From positions 8,990,001 to 9,054,000 of the forward strand of contig CM065318.1 in assembly GCA_033032175.1 (NCBI GenBank): DNA of 64,000 nt, given 5' to 3'. Below the pieces are notes generated by a model. It was not told where the DNA came from. It searched no databases and saw only the letters and a program-made list of their open reading frames with translations. This stretch comes from Saturnia japonica. Lineage: Eukaryota; Arthropoda; Insecta; Lepidoptera; Saturniidae. The position numbers and the translations under genes are program-made. Positions 13,365 to 25,400 of this stretch are shown one piece after another (within the stretch, counting starts at the first letter, position 1; each line of letters begins with the position of its first letter).

Positions 13365-13640
13365 TTTGTATATATGAAATTGATAAGCTCCAACACCGTT
13401 TGACCAATGACCATGAAAGTTGGTAGAGCTAAGTGTTTTTTTCCTGGAGAAGGTTTCAATGTTATCCCTGAACGCCATAGGTGGCGCTGAAGTCGGGTAA
13501 TTGGCTACTTGATTGAGCAAAATAACGTCCGCGGGACCATCTAGTGATATTATATGGATGTTATTAATTGTATACAATAGCTGTTTTAATATTTATTATC
13601 AAAAAAATGGTCTGCGGTTGAATCGCAGATTAACATTGAA

Positions 13641-13903
13641 TATCTGGGCGAACGACATTTGCTTGGTGTCAAACTAAGAATGTACATACTTGTTTTTTTA
13701 TTTTGTCACCTAAGAACGAATCCCATATAAATTACCATTCCGTATTCATGGTTTCTGTATTCGCAGCACATTTACGGAACATATACCACGCGAATAAAGA
13801 GCTTTTACTGTAAAACATTATCTAAATACAAAATTTCTTACAAATCATTACAGCCAATTACATATATACAATAATTGCTCACTTAATAGTATTAGATTAG
13901 TTA
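13641..13903 (+). repeat. Repeat starting TCTGGGCGAACGACATTTGC
   Basis: This segment aligns with 54546-54740. Both begin ATCTGGGCGA-CGA-TTTGCT(C/T)GGTGTC, both contain GTAAAACATTATCTAAATAC and CCAATTACATATA, and both end ATTGCTCACTTAATA. A minus-strand head of the same family (AGCTTAGCTCGG hairpin) lies at 19577-19609. In the better-preserved heads the GAGC...GCTC words form a small hairpin. Non-coding; the class is uncertain. Confidence 0.65.
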
Positions 13904-14710
13904 AGAAATTTATTTATTTAAGTTTCGACAAGCAGTAAATCAAAGTAGGTAAACAAATTACAAAAACAGGTTTTAATAATAAAGGAAAATGACTTCCTGT
14001 TATGTTTATAAAATAATACCCTGAAGCGAACCTAGACAAAATATAATTTTAATAAAATAATCCGTCTATGAATTACCCAGGGTAAATAACGCATACCTGA
14101 TTAATAGCTACTGATTGCTTACCAGCGGCTCAAGTCGTAGCTTTTTGTGTTCAACGCGTTCGCTAAAGATATATCCACAAGAGATTTTATTATTATAATG
14201 TAATATTTATTTACAATACAAACAACAACGAAATAATTTTGCATATTCACTTCCACTGCCGTTCTTCCGATATAATGAAGAGTTTACACTCAACACCAAG
14301 TAAAGTGTTTTATAGTATTTCTCTTTCTTGTTTTTTTTTTGTTTATTTCAAAAGTATCCAGCTATCGTTTTCGAAATTATCTATATAAAAAAAGAAAAGA
14401 ATTATTGCATTTTTGAATTTTGCATATTATTTCCTAATTCGAAACTTAGCACTTTTTGTACTTGGAATACAAGCAGTGAATAAGGAAAGCTAAAAATATT
14501 GTTGTAATGTCCAAACACTAAACCTTGGCTTCTATTGCATCACTACGTATTATTGTTCGACGATGCTGTAAAGACTGATAAGGCCAACACATAAACGATA
14601 CTTTAAAAAATAGGCATTTTGGAATTTTTTTTGCATTTCATGATGAATAAGTAGAGATGAAAATAGTGAATCAAGTCGTTAATAGTCTTCAGCAATCACG
14701 GTCTTTTAAT

Positions 14711-15550
14711 TTATGCTGTCTAAGTCTGCCGGACTTGGTGGGTGGTAGGGCATGATATTGTGACCTTGGATCAGCTGGTGTAGCCAGTAATCAAGGTAAA
14801 TTGTATCCAACTGGATCGCGACTGCTTTGCACATGGTAATAAATCTTTCATAGTGACTCTTTGTTACTTTATTGCATTTTGATATTAACATAACATAACA
14901 TACCATCACATCTGTATTTCCCGAAGGGTTAGGGCAAAGATGTATTAATTTACACCCACAGTTCGCCGGGTATTTTTTTATTTAATTATTTATTTCAGTA
15001 AATCTACAGCTCTTAAATTGTAACATATATACATAAATTAAATTTCGGTTTAGCCAAAATGATTTCAATAGTATTACAAATAAAAACAATGTTCTACCCC
15101 AAGGAAATTATTAATTAATATTATTTGCATCAAAAAGAACGATGTAGTGCTTCTGGTGTGAAAGAGAGTATGTTTATGTATGTGTGTGTTTGCGTTAATA
15201 TGTCCCATGTAGTAGGGGGCGAGCATATTGCCATTAACAGGCACAAGGCCAAACTCCGAGCTGCTACTGAGAATTTCATAGAAAAACTCATCAAAACACT
15301 TTGCTCGATCTGGGAATCGAACCCAGAACCTCGAGCATAGCATTCGCGTTTACGACCACTAGGCCAATGAAGCAGTTTCAGATGGTGGCAGGCCAAGATG
15401 GTTACAGGACGCCTTGACAGCGATAATCGGTTATGGATTGCTGATCTCCCGGCTGTCATAGATGTTTTAAAATTATAATATGCTTCATCAAGCACAGCGC
15501 CGTTCATATGACATGACACAAAAAAAAAACAGTAAGAGAATCTCAAGGGT
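14711..15550 (+). repeat. Dispersed repeat split by a SINE insertion
   Basis: The left half (14711-14890) contains GGATCAGCTGGTGTAGCCAG and CACATGGTAATAAA. The right half (15376-15510) contains GACAGCGATAATCGG followed by GGATTGCTGATCTC. The same two halves occur in the same order at 30213-30345 and 30806-30905 (GGATCAGCTAGTGTATCCAA; GACAGCGGCAACCAGTGATG then GTTGCTGATCTC). Here the halves are separated by the SINE copy at 14896-15374. The right half alone also occurs at 34300-34440. Confidence 0.6.
14896..15374 (-). mobile_element. tRNA-derived SINE (family 1), with ~215 extra internal bases
   Basis: Read on the minus strand, the head near 15374 is tRNA-like: an A-box-like GGCCTAGTGG and a B box GGTTCGATTCC inside the stem GTTCTGGG...CCCAGA (15311-15324). 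The body (GAGTTTGGCCTTGTGCC, CTCGCCCCCTACTACATGGG) and the tail (GGCGAACTGTGGGTG) match the copy at 19247-19508. Between CATGGGA and GGCGAAC this copy has about 215 extra bases ending in an AAATAAAAAAATA run, which looks like a second small retroposon inserted in it. No clear target duplication was found. Confidence 0.75.
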
Positions 15551-17445
15551 GCGGAGCTAACGTTACATCTAGTATTAAATATATAGTAGTTTGGAATTGA
15601 CTTTATTATGAATTGGAAAGTGGCTAACGTGAAACCTTACACCTAATCCGTGCCACTAAATCACCGGACAAGTTTACGAGGTATTTGCGGTGTAACTTTT
15701 CGCCTAAAACCGCGGAAAGCTCCGGTATGTCACTAGCTTTATCTACTTGCAGGTGATATGCGGTTGCCTTGTGCAATGCTTGCTGTTTTTGCATTACGTA
15801 AGTAAGAAATTATAGCTTAGTAGAATAAGAGATTTTCTATTCATGTTGCACTTAATAGACAAATATTCTATGATGATCATATTTCACACAGAATGTTCTA
15901 TAAACTTCGATGACTTTAAAACTAATAGTAAATAAAAAGTAAAATATAATGTTATAATAGTTACACAAGCGTCCGAGGTGTGAAATTACATCATAGAATG
16001 AAAAAGCAGCATTCATCAGATATCTAGGCATTTGCCATGGTAGCCTTTTAAGCCGATATGATTCTTAACGCAGGGAAATTCACTACTTCACCATCAGGTT
16101 CAATGGAGGCATTTACTTAAGCTTGAATAAAAGACCTGGTAATATTATTATGGTACGCAAAGTGCTAATAATTTTACTGCGTTATTTGTTTATTACCTTT
16201 GTCTTATAACTTTCTTTGCTCTGTCCTTTTTTATACTCATTATTTAATCATTCTGATTATGAATCTAGTGACTTGCATGGCTCACTAAATAACTTTAAAA
16301 TTATAATATGTGTATGATCTACAATTACTGTAAGAAATAAAAAAATCAAAGTCACTTGTGAATGTCAAAATGCATTACATTAAAAACGAGTGGATGGGAT
16401 GACGCATGAGGCAATTTGTAAGTAATTAACTGCAAACGGAAAGTAGTTTCTATTAGGTCACTATATCGAGTCCCTGTATGAGGCCAAAGGTGGGTGTCCT
16501 TAGTGGAAGTCCGCTAAGAGGTGATAAATGGACCCTAAGTTGCTGCACTCGTGTATCTAATTCGTTTTGTGTTTGAATAAACAGTTATGAACCATCATTG
16601 TTTGTGTCACGTCTACTATTATTAGTCAAAAAAATATTTTATTACCTATATTGAGATAAACCAATAAACATTTTTCTGAATTAAATCATCGAGGAGAGAT
16701 TTCTAACTTCTTGATATGATAGGAAAATTAAAACTACAGTGAATGGTGAATTTTTTTTGTTATATTAAATAAGAAATTATATACATTTAAAAGTTTTGTG
16801 TTAGAATAAGTTCTTGCGTTTACCTAGCTGGCTGTCACCCCCGAGTTCAAATTCTATCGCCTGTAAAAATAATATGTCGCTAATATCCTATTTATGGGTA
16901 TATGTTTCCTTTTTCTCATCATATATTCAGTTCGTTGCTTTCCTTTAGGTGTAATCGTGATCGAAACACTAATCTCGGCACTAAAGTAAATATTAATATT
17001 TCATACAATTTAAATCGAAATAAAAAATATTTTATTCAGTTATTATTATTATATTATATTATTATTCTAAGATGGCATTTGTTAATATGTCAATACACTA
17101 CCACCGGTTCAAAAACATCCCAGTCAACGAGAGCAACTGGCAAAAAAGTCGTATCAACATTTTTTTTCATAGTTTTTTTCTATGTTATTTATATATTGTT
17201 TACAGTCATTATCATTTTCAGTTGATGTACTGAGAGGCAATCATTTCCTGCCATGACTGCATTCACGTAATAATCCGTCTTTTACGAAAACAGAACTTGT
17301 TTAATATTATTTTCTTGATCTTTTTTTTGGCAAATCGGTAATGTGTTTATTGTAGAACCTAACACAATTACGTAAAAAACTTTTATTTGTTCTACTATAC
17401 TTGTGGTGAGGCAATAGGTATAGCCAGGTACTTATTAGTAGGATG
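15551..17445. other. Non-coding DNA, no gene seen
   Basis: No exon or RNA gene is supported. A TTA/TA-rich microsatellite-like run is present at about 17037-17068. The open frame around 16902-17225 is low-complexity and hydrophobic, an expected product of T-rich DNA. Confidence 0.5.
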
Positions 17446-17793
17446 CAAGGTGCTTCTTGATAGGGGCACTACTCACGTCACCGTGATAGAGTACTTCAGT
17501 TCTTACGTGAAGCAGTAAGTCTTTCAGTAGCTAGAGCTCAAAAAGGATTGACCATTAACAGGAGACAAATTAACTTTATAAAAGAAGGCTTAACAGTAAA
17601 TGCTAAAAGTAAGCCCCTCTCAATCCTAGGTTCAGCACCTGATTGGACTATCTTAGTGAACACATATGAAAAACATCATAAAATCCCAGAGGATGTGGTT
17701 GTTTCGTCATCCAGACCAGACCTATTTCTTTATTCTCGAGAAATCAAGCGTATAATATTTGTAGAGCTTACTGTACAGTACTTTACAAAATAA
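17446..17793 (+). pseudogene. Remnant of a mobile-element ORF with a PD-(D/E)XK-like motif
   Basis: From 17464 an uninterrupted frame reads a histidine/arginine-rich segment (SRHRDRVLQFLREAV), then SILGSAPDWTILVNTYEKHH, then SSSRPDLFLYS followed by IIFVELTV, and stops at 17791. Just upstream (17441-17475) GCKVLLDRGT sits in another frame, so one frameshift separates the two parts. The order GC-K...RHDRVL...SAPDW...P-E-V...RPD...Y/WS...ELT is one I recall from repeat-encoded proteins in metazoan genomes. The D-(x)n-ExT pattern resembles a PD-(D/E)XK nuclease core. That family assignment is from memory and moderately uncertain. Nothing upstream encodes the rest of such a protein, so this is a dead fragment. 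Confidence 0.55.
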
Positions 17794-18883
17794 AAGAAAA
17801 CCATACAGTATACCTGCCTGCCAAAGTGCTTCTTATAGTAATTTATAGAAAAATATATTATAATCGGTCCAGGGTTTGAGGTGGAAACAAGTGAATACGT
17901 AATTAGTCAATTTTACATAGGTATAACCAGTCCGAGCTGCAGATGTCCCTTTCGCGCTCTATTGGGTTCTCTGAAGAATTGGCGCGATATCACAGATTTT
18001 TGTTAAAATGCATTCTTCAAATGTCTTGATTACCGCTTTTCCTCTTAATATTCTGAATCATTGTATCCTATGTCGTTGGTTCCAATTTTTGTGGTTGTTC
18101 TTATTATTCTGAGATATCTGTTGAAGCAAAATCTTAATGCAAAACCAATAATAGTATAAGGAACATCTAGAAAAATTTGGTAATGTGTTGGTCAAGAGAG
18201 GCCTACAATCCTCGGCAGACATTATAAGCTTTGAATAATATTTAAAGTAGTAGTTATATAGTAGTTCTTTAATAATACACAATTTCTGGTCTTGTTTTTT
18301 TAGATCCAAAGGATAATTTTATTAAATGCTCGGGACTTTAACCTGTCACTGTGGTGACTAAGTGCCCTTGAGATTAATTACAATAACGAAGTGATAAATA
18401 TGAACGTATTGTATAAGGGCGTGACTATCGGTACTAAGGACGACTTTCTCTTTAATAAACCCATTAAATGTGATTGTTGATTTTTCTATAAGTGTATCAC
18501 AATTTTTTTCAATTTCTAATTTGATAGGGGACATACTTTAGTATCGGTTGGCTCTAATCCTGTATTTCTGTTAAATTCATTACACTGAAACGGCGTGCTA
18601 AAAATATACTTTTTATTAAAATACTAATAAGAATATAGCGTGCATAATATGTACTAATGATAAAGGATTTTTTAAATAATAATACAATTACACTAGCGAA
18701 ATAAAATAGAACGAAAAAATTTATTAGGCCTTTTAATGCAATCACAACCTAAACTTGTCGAAATTAATATTTGAAAACAATACAATAATTTCAGGTAAAA
18801 CAGAATGATTAGAAATTAGGTCATTTAAGATATAAAAAAATATTAAAAGGTTCAAAAATTCATCAATGCCAATTGAATACAAG
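17794..18883. other. Non-coding DNA, no gene seen
   Basis: AT-rich with no supported exon or complete repeat. Confidence 0.5.
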
Positions 18884-19127
18884 ACAATTTTTAACAAAAC
18901 AAAAAACCAACTTCGACGATTTTGAAGAGTTCCCTTGTATATCTTCGAAGTTGAAAATCCAGTGCCAATGAAATTAAAATGGGACCGGACCACATTTGAA
19001 GTATCCCTATCAAAAAAAAAAAAAAAAAAACCAAATCGGTCCATAAACAAAGAAGTAATGGCTGGCAATAAAAAATAATACATTCGAATTGAGTAACCAC
19101 CCGTCATTTGTTGAAGTCGGTTAAATA
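18884..19127 (+). repeat. Dispersed repeat ending in GAAGTCGGTTAAA
   Basis: Second forward copy of the family at 10771-11025, better preserved at its 3' end (CATTCGAATTGAG, then CACCCGTCATTTG, then TTGAAGTCGGTTAAAT). It contains an internal A run of 18 (19013-19030) where the other copy has ten. Non-coding. Confidence 0.75.
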
Positions 19128-19246
19128 AAAATAAAAATAATAAATACGTAGATTAATGATTTGCTTCCGTGTTGCTTCCGACAGCATAAACCAATAATTA
19201 ATGTATGGATCTAATATAATACTATTAAGTGAGTAATAATGTTTTA

Positions 19247-19508
19247 AACTGCCTCGTTAGTCTAGTGGTCGTAAGTGCGATTGCTATGAGCGAGTTCCTG
19301 GGTTCGAATCCCAGGTCGAGCAAAGTGTTATTGGGTTTTTCCTATGAAATTCTCAGTAGCAGCTCAGAGTTTGGTTTCGTGCCCGATTAATGGCAATAGG
19401 CTCGCCCCCTATTACATGGGATCTAAAAACATACTTGGCGAACTGTGGGTGTACATTAGTATACCTCTGCCTAACACTTCGGGGAATACAGGCGTGATGG
19501 TATGTTTT
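19247..19508 (+). mobile_element. tRNA-derived SINE (family 1) with a perfect 13-bp target duplication
   Basis: TAATAATGTTTTA flanks the element exactly on both sides (19234-19246 and 19509-19521), the signature of LINE-driven insertion. The head is tRNA-like: an A-box-like TTAGTCTAGTGG at 19257-19268 and a B box GGTTCGAATCC at 19301-19311 within CCTGGG...CCCAGG, resembling Asp/Glu/Gly-type tRNAs. The body is unrelated to tRNA, and the tail (GTGATGGTATGTTTT) is short and T-rich rather than a long A run. The intact duplication suggests a fairly young insertion. Relatives lie at 14896-15374 and 51485-51579. Confidence 0.85.
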
Positions 19509-19521
19509 TAATAATGTTTTA

Positions 19522-20985
19522 CACTCCAAGTGTACCTAGATTGATCAATTTCTTTTTTTTATATATATATATATAGGTACCGAGCTAAGCTCGGCCGCCC
19601 AGATATTACAATAAGAATAAAATATAGGAACTCGGGGAAGAACTCAAGGATAAGGTAACATCCTGTAATTATTATTAGTGATAGAATTTTCAGACTCAGA
19701 TCTGTAGTTCCAAATATTATCTCTTACAAATATGATCATAAAACATATTGACAGATTTTACCTCTTAATAATATTGGTATATATAGACTAATGACAAACG
19801 CAATGAAATTACAAGTAATAAAGCCATTGATGTAATTAGGATATAATGAGCAATTAGAAATTAGGCTGTCAATTATTTAAATTTAATTGGTTGAAAATTG
19901 GTCATTGTGTAAATATACCTTAATAATATCCAATACTTTGGAGACTAAAAATTAATCTATGTAATACACATTATCGAAAACACATATATATTCGAATTAG
20001 AATTATGATTTTTTTACATAGTTTAACTCAAGATGAATGTGAATCTTTTGTTAGTTAAAAATTCGTAAGTTCTATTTTTGTTATCCTACGCATAGTTTGC
20101 CAATAGACACGTTTTAAATTTATGGTAACTTATGTTTAATATAATAAATAAATTTATACATACATCTTTCATATTTCTTTAAAATACACTTGTTTACAGA
20201 TTTATTTCTGAGATCATACTTATCATGTAGTTATGTTTATTAAAGTTTTACGCATTTTAACGAGTGTGCAATAAGTAATTACATTATGTCTTGAGTGCTG
20301 TTAATAAGGAATTACAAACGAAAGTCTATTAGAAGCCCGATGTCGAAGGCGACGAAACTATTTAAAAATTCATTGAAATTCAAAATGTAAATGTATGAAT
20401 GAATATTTACTTCACAATACTAGGCAACTCAATTACAAAATTTGCGAAGAGCGGTTTTTTATGCAGTTGGCGGGCTAGTGTTCCAAAGATAATACAAATG
20501 TATTGCGTTCAACACGTAAAAGGTGCAAAGATGCGTACAGCCAAATGGATTGTAAAAAAAATGGTATCAATTGCAAAATCCATTACGCCCTAGGACGTTA
20601 GTGCAAAAAAGTTACACCCAAGATAACCTGCATATTAGGACACTGTTTACGTGCAAGTATGATGAAAATATATTTTATTTATACATTATTAGTTTTGATC
20701 GAGATTTCGTTCTAGTTTTTGTGAAATTGACACGACTTGCACGTCATTTGTTGTAAACTGGTAGCAATAACACAGTAACGTAGGCAGACCTTTGCAACAA
20801 TTTACCAAAATTTTATCGCAATTCGATGAAGGTTTAATAGGGTACAAACAAATGTGATTATCAGTGACGATATGACCGATCGTGGTAACCCACTAAGCTT
20901 AGAACAGGCTCTTGAGTGAAGCACATGCCTAAAGATGCTTGGTAACAAATTTTCAAATTGAGTGCGATAGCTAGTCAAACCTACA
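19522..20985. other. Non-coding DNA with a TA microsatellite and a short repeat head
   Basis: A (TA)n tract lies at 19559-19576. It is followed at 19577-19609 by the minus-strand head of the TCTGGGCGA repeat family (CCGAGCTAAGCTCGG hairpin). The rest is AT-rich with no supported gene. Confidence 0.5.
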
Positions 20986-20989
20986 TTAA

Positions 20990-21127
20990 AAAAATATCTT
21001 ACGATTCCTACGAACCTTAAGTTTCATCACGATTTTTTCCTTCACCTAAAGCTTAGGCCCATTATAGGATTCGAACCCACATTGATCAACGAAGTATCCC
21101 TACTAACTACCACCGTGCCAACTGCTT
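20990..21127 (-). mobile_element. tRNA-derived SINE (family 2), decayed fragment
   Basis: On the minus strand this reads CACGGTGGTAGTTAGTAGGG, then the B box GGTTCGAATCC, then TAATGGGCCTAAGCTTTAGG, then GAAAAAATCGTGATGAAAC. The order B box, AATGGGCCT-AGCTTT, AACATCGTGATGAA is identical to the copy at 48611-48925. It is truncated after the GTGATGAAAC segment. Confidence 0.65.
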
Positions 21128-21804
21128 TAAAATACAGCAGTAATAAATTTGTTTGTACATTTTTTAATTTCCTGATAGACATCTAATACGATCTTAAATT
21201 TTTTTTTCTTTTTTTTGTATGTCCAGAATTAACTCAAAAACGATTTCACCGCTTTTTATAAAATTTTGTACACGGGAAGCATATTATGTCATTGCTCAAT
21301 TGATAGGCTAAGACATAGAATTATAAACTCAGCGTGTACAGTGAGCGGACTTTATTACTCTATGGGCTAAGAGAATTACCAATAATATGAGTAAAAATAA
21401 AATTACCAGACAAAACTATTGTGTACCTAGCATACGCGCGTGAAGGCGCGGAGAATTGGTATTTTAAATTAATATTATAAAGAAGCAAAGTTTGTGAGTT
21501 TGTTTATAGGATGCAATCTTCAGAAATATTGACCCAATAAAAAACACTAATATCACGCTACAGGATATTCAGTTAGTTATACGCTATATTTTTATTATTA
21601 TTACGTATTAAATTTTAATTAAAACTTACAACGATCCGGGGTTGCTACCGTTGCTAATTTTATATGAATTAGATTCAAAAGTAAATTAAAATGTATTTCG
21701 TAGACAATAATTTTAAAAAGAACATAATATATAGTTTTCAATGAAATAGTACCTATTTTAATACATTATATATTGCTTACCTGTCACCAGCGAGTAAGGT
21801 GTTG

Positions 21805-22083
21805 TCTGTACCAATATTATAAAATGGAAAGGTTTGATTTTTTTGTTTATTTTTATGTTTGTATTGGATAAATTCAAAAATTACTGGACCGATATTAAAA
21901 ATTATTTCACCAATATAAAGCTACAGTTTCAACGAGTAACATAGACTATATTATAATTTGAAAAAAAAATCTCATAAAATAGTCGATAGTTTTACACAAA
22001 GTTGAAAAAATTACCTAAAGGGGTGCGTTGGCGATATTTGTCGTATAAAATTTAACACGGGTGAAACCGTGGAGCACAGCTAG
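21805..22083 (+). mobile_element. Helitron-like non-autonomous element
   Basis: It starts TCTGTACCAATATTATAAAA and ends GGGTGAAACCGTGGAGCACAG then CTAG. The 3' end matches that of the element at 13099-13364. The base after CTAG is A rather than T, so either the end has mutated or the boundary is slightly different. The internal text (GGACCGATATTAAAAATTAT, TTTCACCAATATAAAGC) is typical of degenerate non-autonomous lepidopteran repeats. Nothing is encoded. Confidence 0.55.
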
Positions 22084-22095
22084 ATAGAGATGTAA

Positions 22096-22436
22096 TAATA
22101 CCAGCCTGCAGTCCCACTGTTGTGCAAAGGCAGATCTTCCCGAGATAAGGAACAGGCTTAACGTCTACGCCAGCCCTCGACGTATTGGTGATTTCAAAAG
22201 CCGAGAAATCAACAATTCCATATTTTCCACATACAGTGGTACTAAAAGAACATTTCTAAAGCATGCAGGTTTCCTCACGATGTTTTCCTTCATCGTCATC
22301 TGACAGTGTTACTAATTGTAACTAGTAAATGTACGCGAAATCCGAAAAATTCTTTGATACATGCCGGGCTTCGAACCTGCGGACATCGAATCAATATACT
22401 GTTGTCTAAACCACTCGACGACCACGATTTACTTAT
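22096..22436 (-). mobile_element. tRNA-derived SINE (family 3)
   Basis: On the minus strand the head reads GTCGTCGAGTGGTTTAGAC (A-box-like, resembling Ser/Leu-type tRNAs) and then the B box GGTTCGAAGCC. It is followed by GGCATGTATCAAAGAATTTT and TTCGGATTTCGCGTACATTTA. The copy at 63300-63541 shares the head, the TTTTTCGGA-TTCGC-TACATTTA segment and a TTGTATGTGG-GAAAAT-like segment. This copy additionally keeps a CCTCACGATGTTTTCCTTCA word, common in lepidopteran repeats. Target duplications were not recognised. Confidence 0.65.
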
Positions 22437-25400
22437 AGATACACTGAACACTATTTGTTTTATACTAATCTAATGGAACTGAGTGAATTGGAACAATAAA
22501 GTTTATCTATAGGGTGTGGAGGATGACTCTTATGTTCAATTTAAGTGTAAGTAGACCACCAAGAGTGAGAGACACCATATTAAGGTAAACAAATAGTAGT
22601 GATTCGGATATTTTATGTCGTTTTTATATGGAATTAATTGTATTTGTGTAGAATTAATGTTATCCTCTTAAGTGAATAAGTATGTGTTTTATGGATATGT
22701 AGGGACATTTTTTTTTTTCATACGACACAAATGCAAGCAAGAGATAAAAATTAATAACAATAGTAACTTAACTCTAAATAGCTATTTAACCCTATGACAT
22801 ATGTGCAGATTACATGTAAATGGACGGTGAAGATTTAACAAAAATAATATTTTTATGGATTTTTGCTTTATTCATATCTAGACTGAAAAATCGACTGGAA
22901 CGAGAAATTATAAAATATTGCACATATCTATATTATTCATTTAAATTATACAGATTTTCCTAATTCTCTATATTTTAGTTAGTTATGTATGTAACACACT
23001 TACCTTATTATAATAATTACAACTATAATTAATTTTTGAAAATACTTGACAAATTACAGAATAAATGAAATAATAAAAATCCGTACTTCAGGTTTAAAAT
23101 AGTAAAAATAAATTCAAATTAAATACTTTTTGTAAAATTCTGAGTAAGTAGCCTGCGTATTACTAATTAATACAAATACCAATTGACATTCATTATGGTT
23201 ATTTTAGCTAAATGACAGATAAAAGGAAGTGTTAAGGTCGAGGGAAATAAATTAGAACATCATTTTTTAACTATATACTAGCAAAAAGTTCGTCTTCCAA
23301 TAAGTAAGTTCGCGTAGGTTACGGAGAGTATGTAAGTAGTTATTAACTAAAAATATGTCTCGGCCAAGGTGGACATCACAAAACAACAATACTTGATTGA
23401 TGTGGACACTAATGTTCCTTCTAGCAATTGAATGACAAACGGCGTTTTGCAATTCCGCTGACCACAGATTGATTCTCGATAATATGACTCGTCGTACTGA
23501 TTTTTATTACCAATCAAATATTCGTTAGTTTATTCTAGAAAATATACTAATAAAACTGATTGAAAATATTTAAAATTTCGTAACTATTCTCTTTTTGATT
23601 GTTAAAATCAATTAGGTACTTGTAGTTTATACGTACAGGTTGAATATTTAAAGTGCCTATTAATTCCAGTTTGTTCCAGTTCCCGACTAGCTGATAAATT
23701 GTCTCTTGCTAGGATTTATTTCCAGGTGTTTATGGTACACCATACAAAATTACAAGCCACGTTAGAAGTCACGGTTGTGTTCGAACTTCGAAGTCCAGTC
23801 TGTTAAAAGCTACACGCATGGGCGTACGGGCTACGCGTATGCCCATTACACAGCCCTTTACTACAGCTAATTATTTTCTAAAATTAAAAAGTTGTCGCGT
23901 TTGTTTCCAAATAACGAATTTAAACCTAATAATATACGTGTTGAAACACATTTAGAATTTACTTTGGGCATGCTTTTTGTGAACCTATTTTTCGGTAAGT
24001 ATTGTACGAAATTTAAATTTTGTATTTTGGTACCTAATCATGAATGTTAATGTTTTGACGTATAATTTTTAATTGTAGTTTACGTTCAAATATGACAAAA
24101 TTACACAAAAGTAGTTGAGTATTAGTAGTAGGGGATATACGCAGGTCAAAAGCATTCACACTTTGATTTTGCGCCTATTGGAATGCGTGTAAACAGCACA
24201 TCTGTCAATGGTACATTATTCAATATTTACTGTACCACTTCACAGAGTTTTAGTTCTATTTCTATGTAAACAAGTAAGAAATTTTTATTTAAATTGGCAT
24301 CTAATAAATAGGTATATTAAACAACTAAAAAATGCATATGCTCATATTAGTTTCATTCATAATACTAAAACTAAAATAAATGAACAAAATTAAGATTTAG
24401 CAAGTAGTAATAGGTGTTGTTGTTTTTTTAATGGTATTTTACTTGTTTCATTATTGAAATTTATTTGAGAATATCTAGACTTGTTTGACATTATGACTAA
24501 TGAACATTATAATAAAATTATAAAGGCAAGTAGTATAGTGATCTTACTGTTATAAAAGGTGGCCAGATTCATTATCGGTAATAAGAGAAACCAATTTATT
24601 AGTCCCAGACCGACTATAAATTTAGAAAGTGAAGAAGAAATTGAATCCATAATATCAGCTATTTCAGTCAGAGATGTCGACTGCCATATTAAAACATTCA
24701 TGTTTAAAAAAATTAAGAATTATAATTTTTTTATTCAGATAAAAAAATGACAATTGATTAAAAGTAAAAAAAATATCTCTACACCAATCTTAAATTTTAT
24801 AAATATATATACATACATATGTAAATAGAAAAAAATTAAGTCCCAAAAGCCCAATATTGATATTAGAGTTAAAATCTTAAATGAACTCAAATGGACTGGA
24901 CAAAGTAATAGTACAAACAAACATCTTCTTTCTGTTCATTTCATAATTGTTTGTAAACTCATAGGGCTCGTGCTGCAAGTGTATATATCACGCAGTTGCG
25001 TATGATGTTATGACCCAATTTGTTCTCATCATTATTTACCATAGCAAAGTAGGCGAAATGATAAAGTTCCACACAATTCAGGTCGCCTGTTGAAGCTCCT
25101 CGAGGTAAAAATTAGAGAAACGTACTAAACCAAAAAAATAAATATCACATAGTTGTAATGTGTACTTTTGAATGTTTGTCAACATTTTTCATTTATTGAC
25201 ACTTAACATGATATTATATGTATATCAAGACTAAATAATATTGTTTTTTATTTATTTAAATAAATGTAACTGATTACTGATTAATATTATTTATTTATTA
25301 TTTTATTTAATGTATTATTATATGTTTTACATTCATTTAAAAATAATATTTTTTTCTAAAGTTTTTGCATACCAATATAGGAAATTGTTATCATACTATT

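Noticed and set aside
15074..15546. Overlapping open frames on both strands
   Set aside because: They coincide with SINE family 1 and the split repeat; repeat words explain them.
16902..17225. 107-residue hydrophobic frame
   Set aside because: It is low-complexity, T-rich translation (runs of L, I, F, Y) with no signal-anchor pattern and no homologous motif; no splice context.
19301..19320. tRNA gene suggested by A and B boxes at 19247-19320 (also 48611-48680, 15300-15374, 22370-22436)
   Set aside because: The heads lack a complete cloverleaf, are followed by shared non-tRNA bodies, recur in several copies, and one has a 13-bp target duplication. They are SINEs.
19570..19600. Polylinker-like GGTACCGAGCT text suggesting vector contamination
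   Set aside because: The surrounding sequence matches the minus-strand head of the dispersed TCTGGGCGA repeat (copies at 13641 and 54546), so it is genomic.
20399..20600. Cysteine/lysine-rich frame around CKDAYSQMDCKKNGINCK
   Set aside because: It faintly recalls CxC-type cysteine motifs of some transposon proteins, but only one short run is present, cysteines are missing from the pattern, and no flanking domain supports it.
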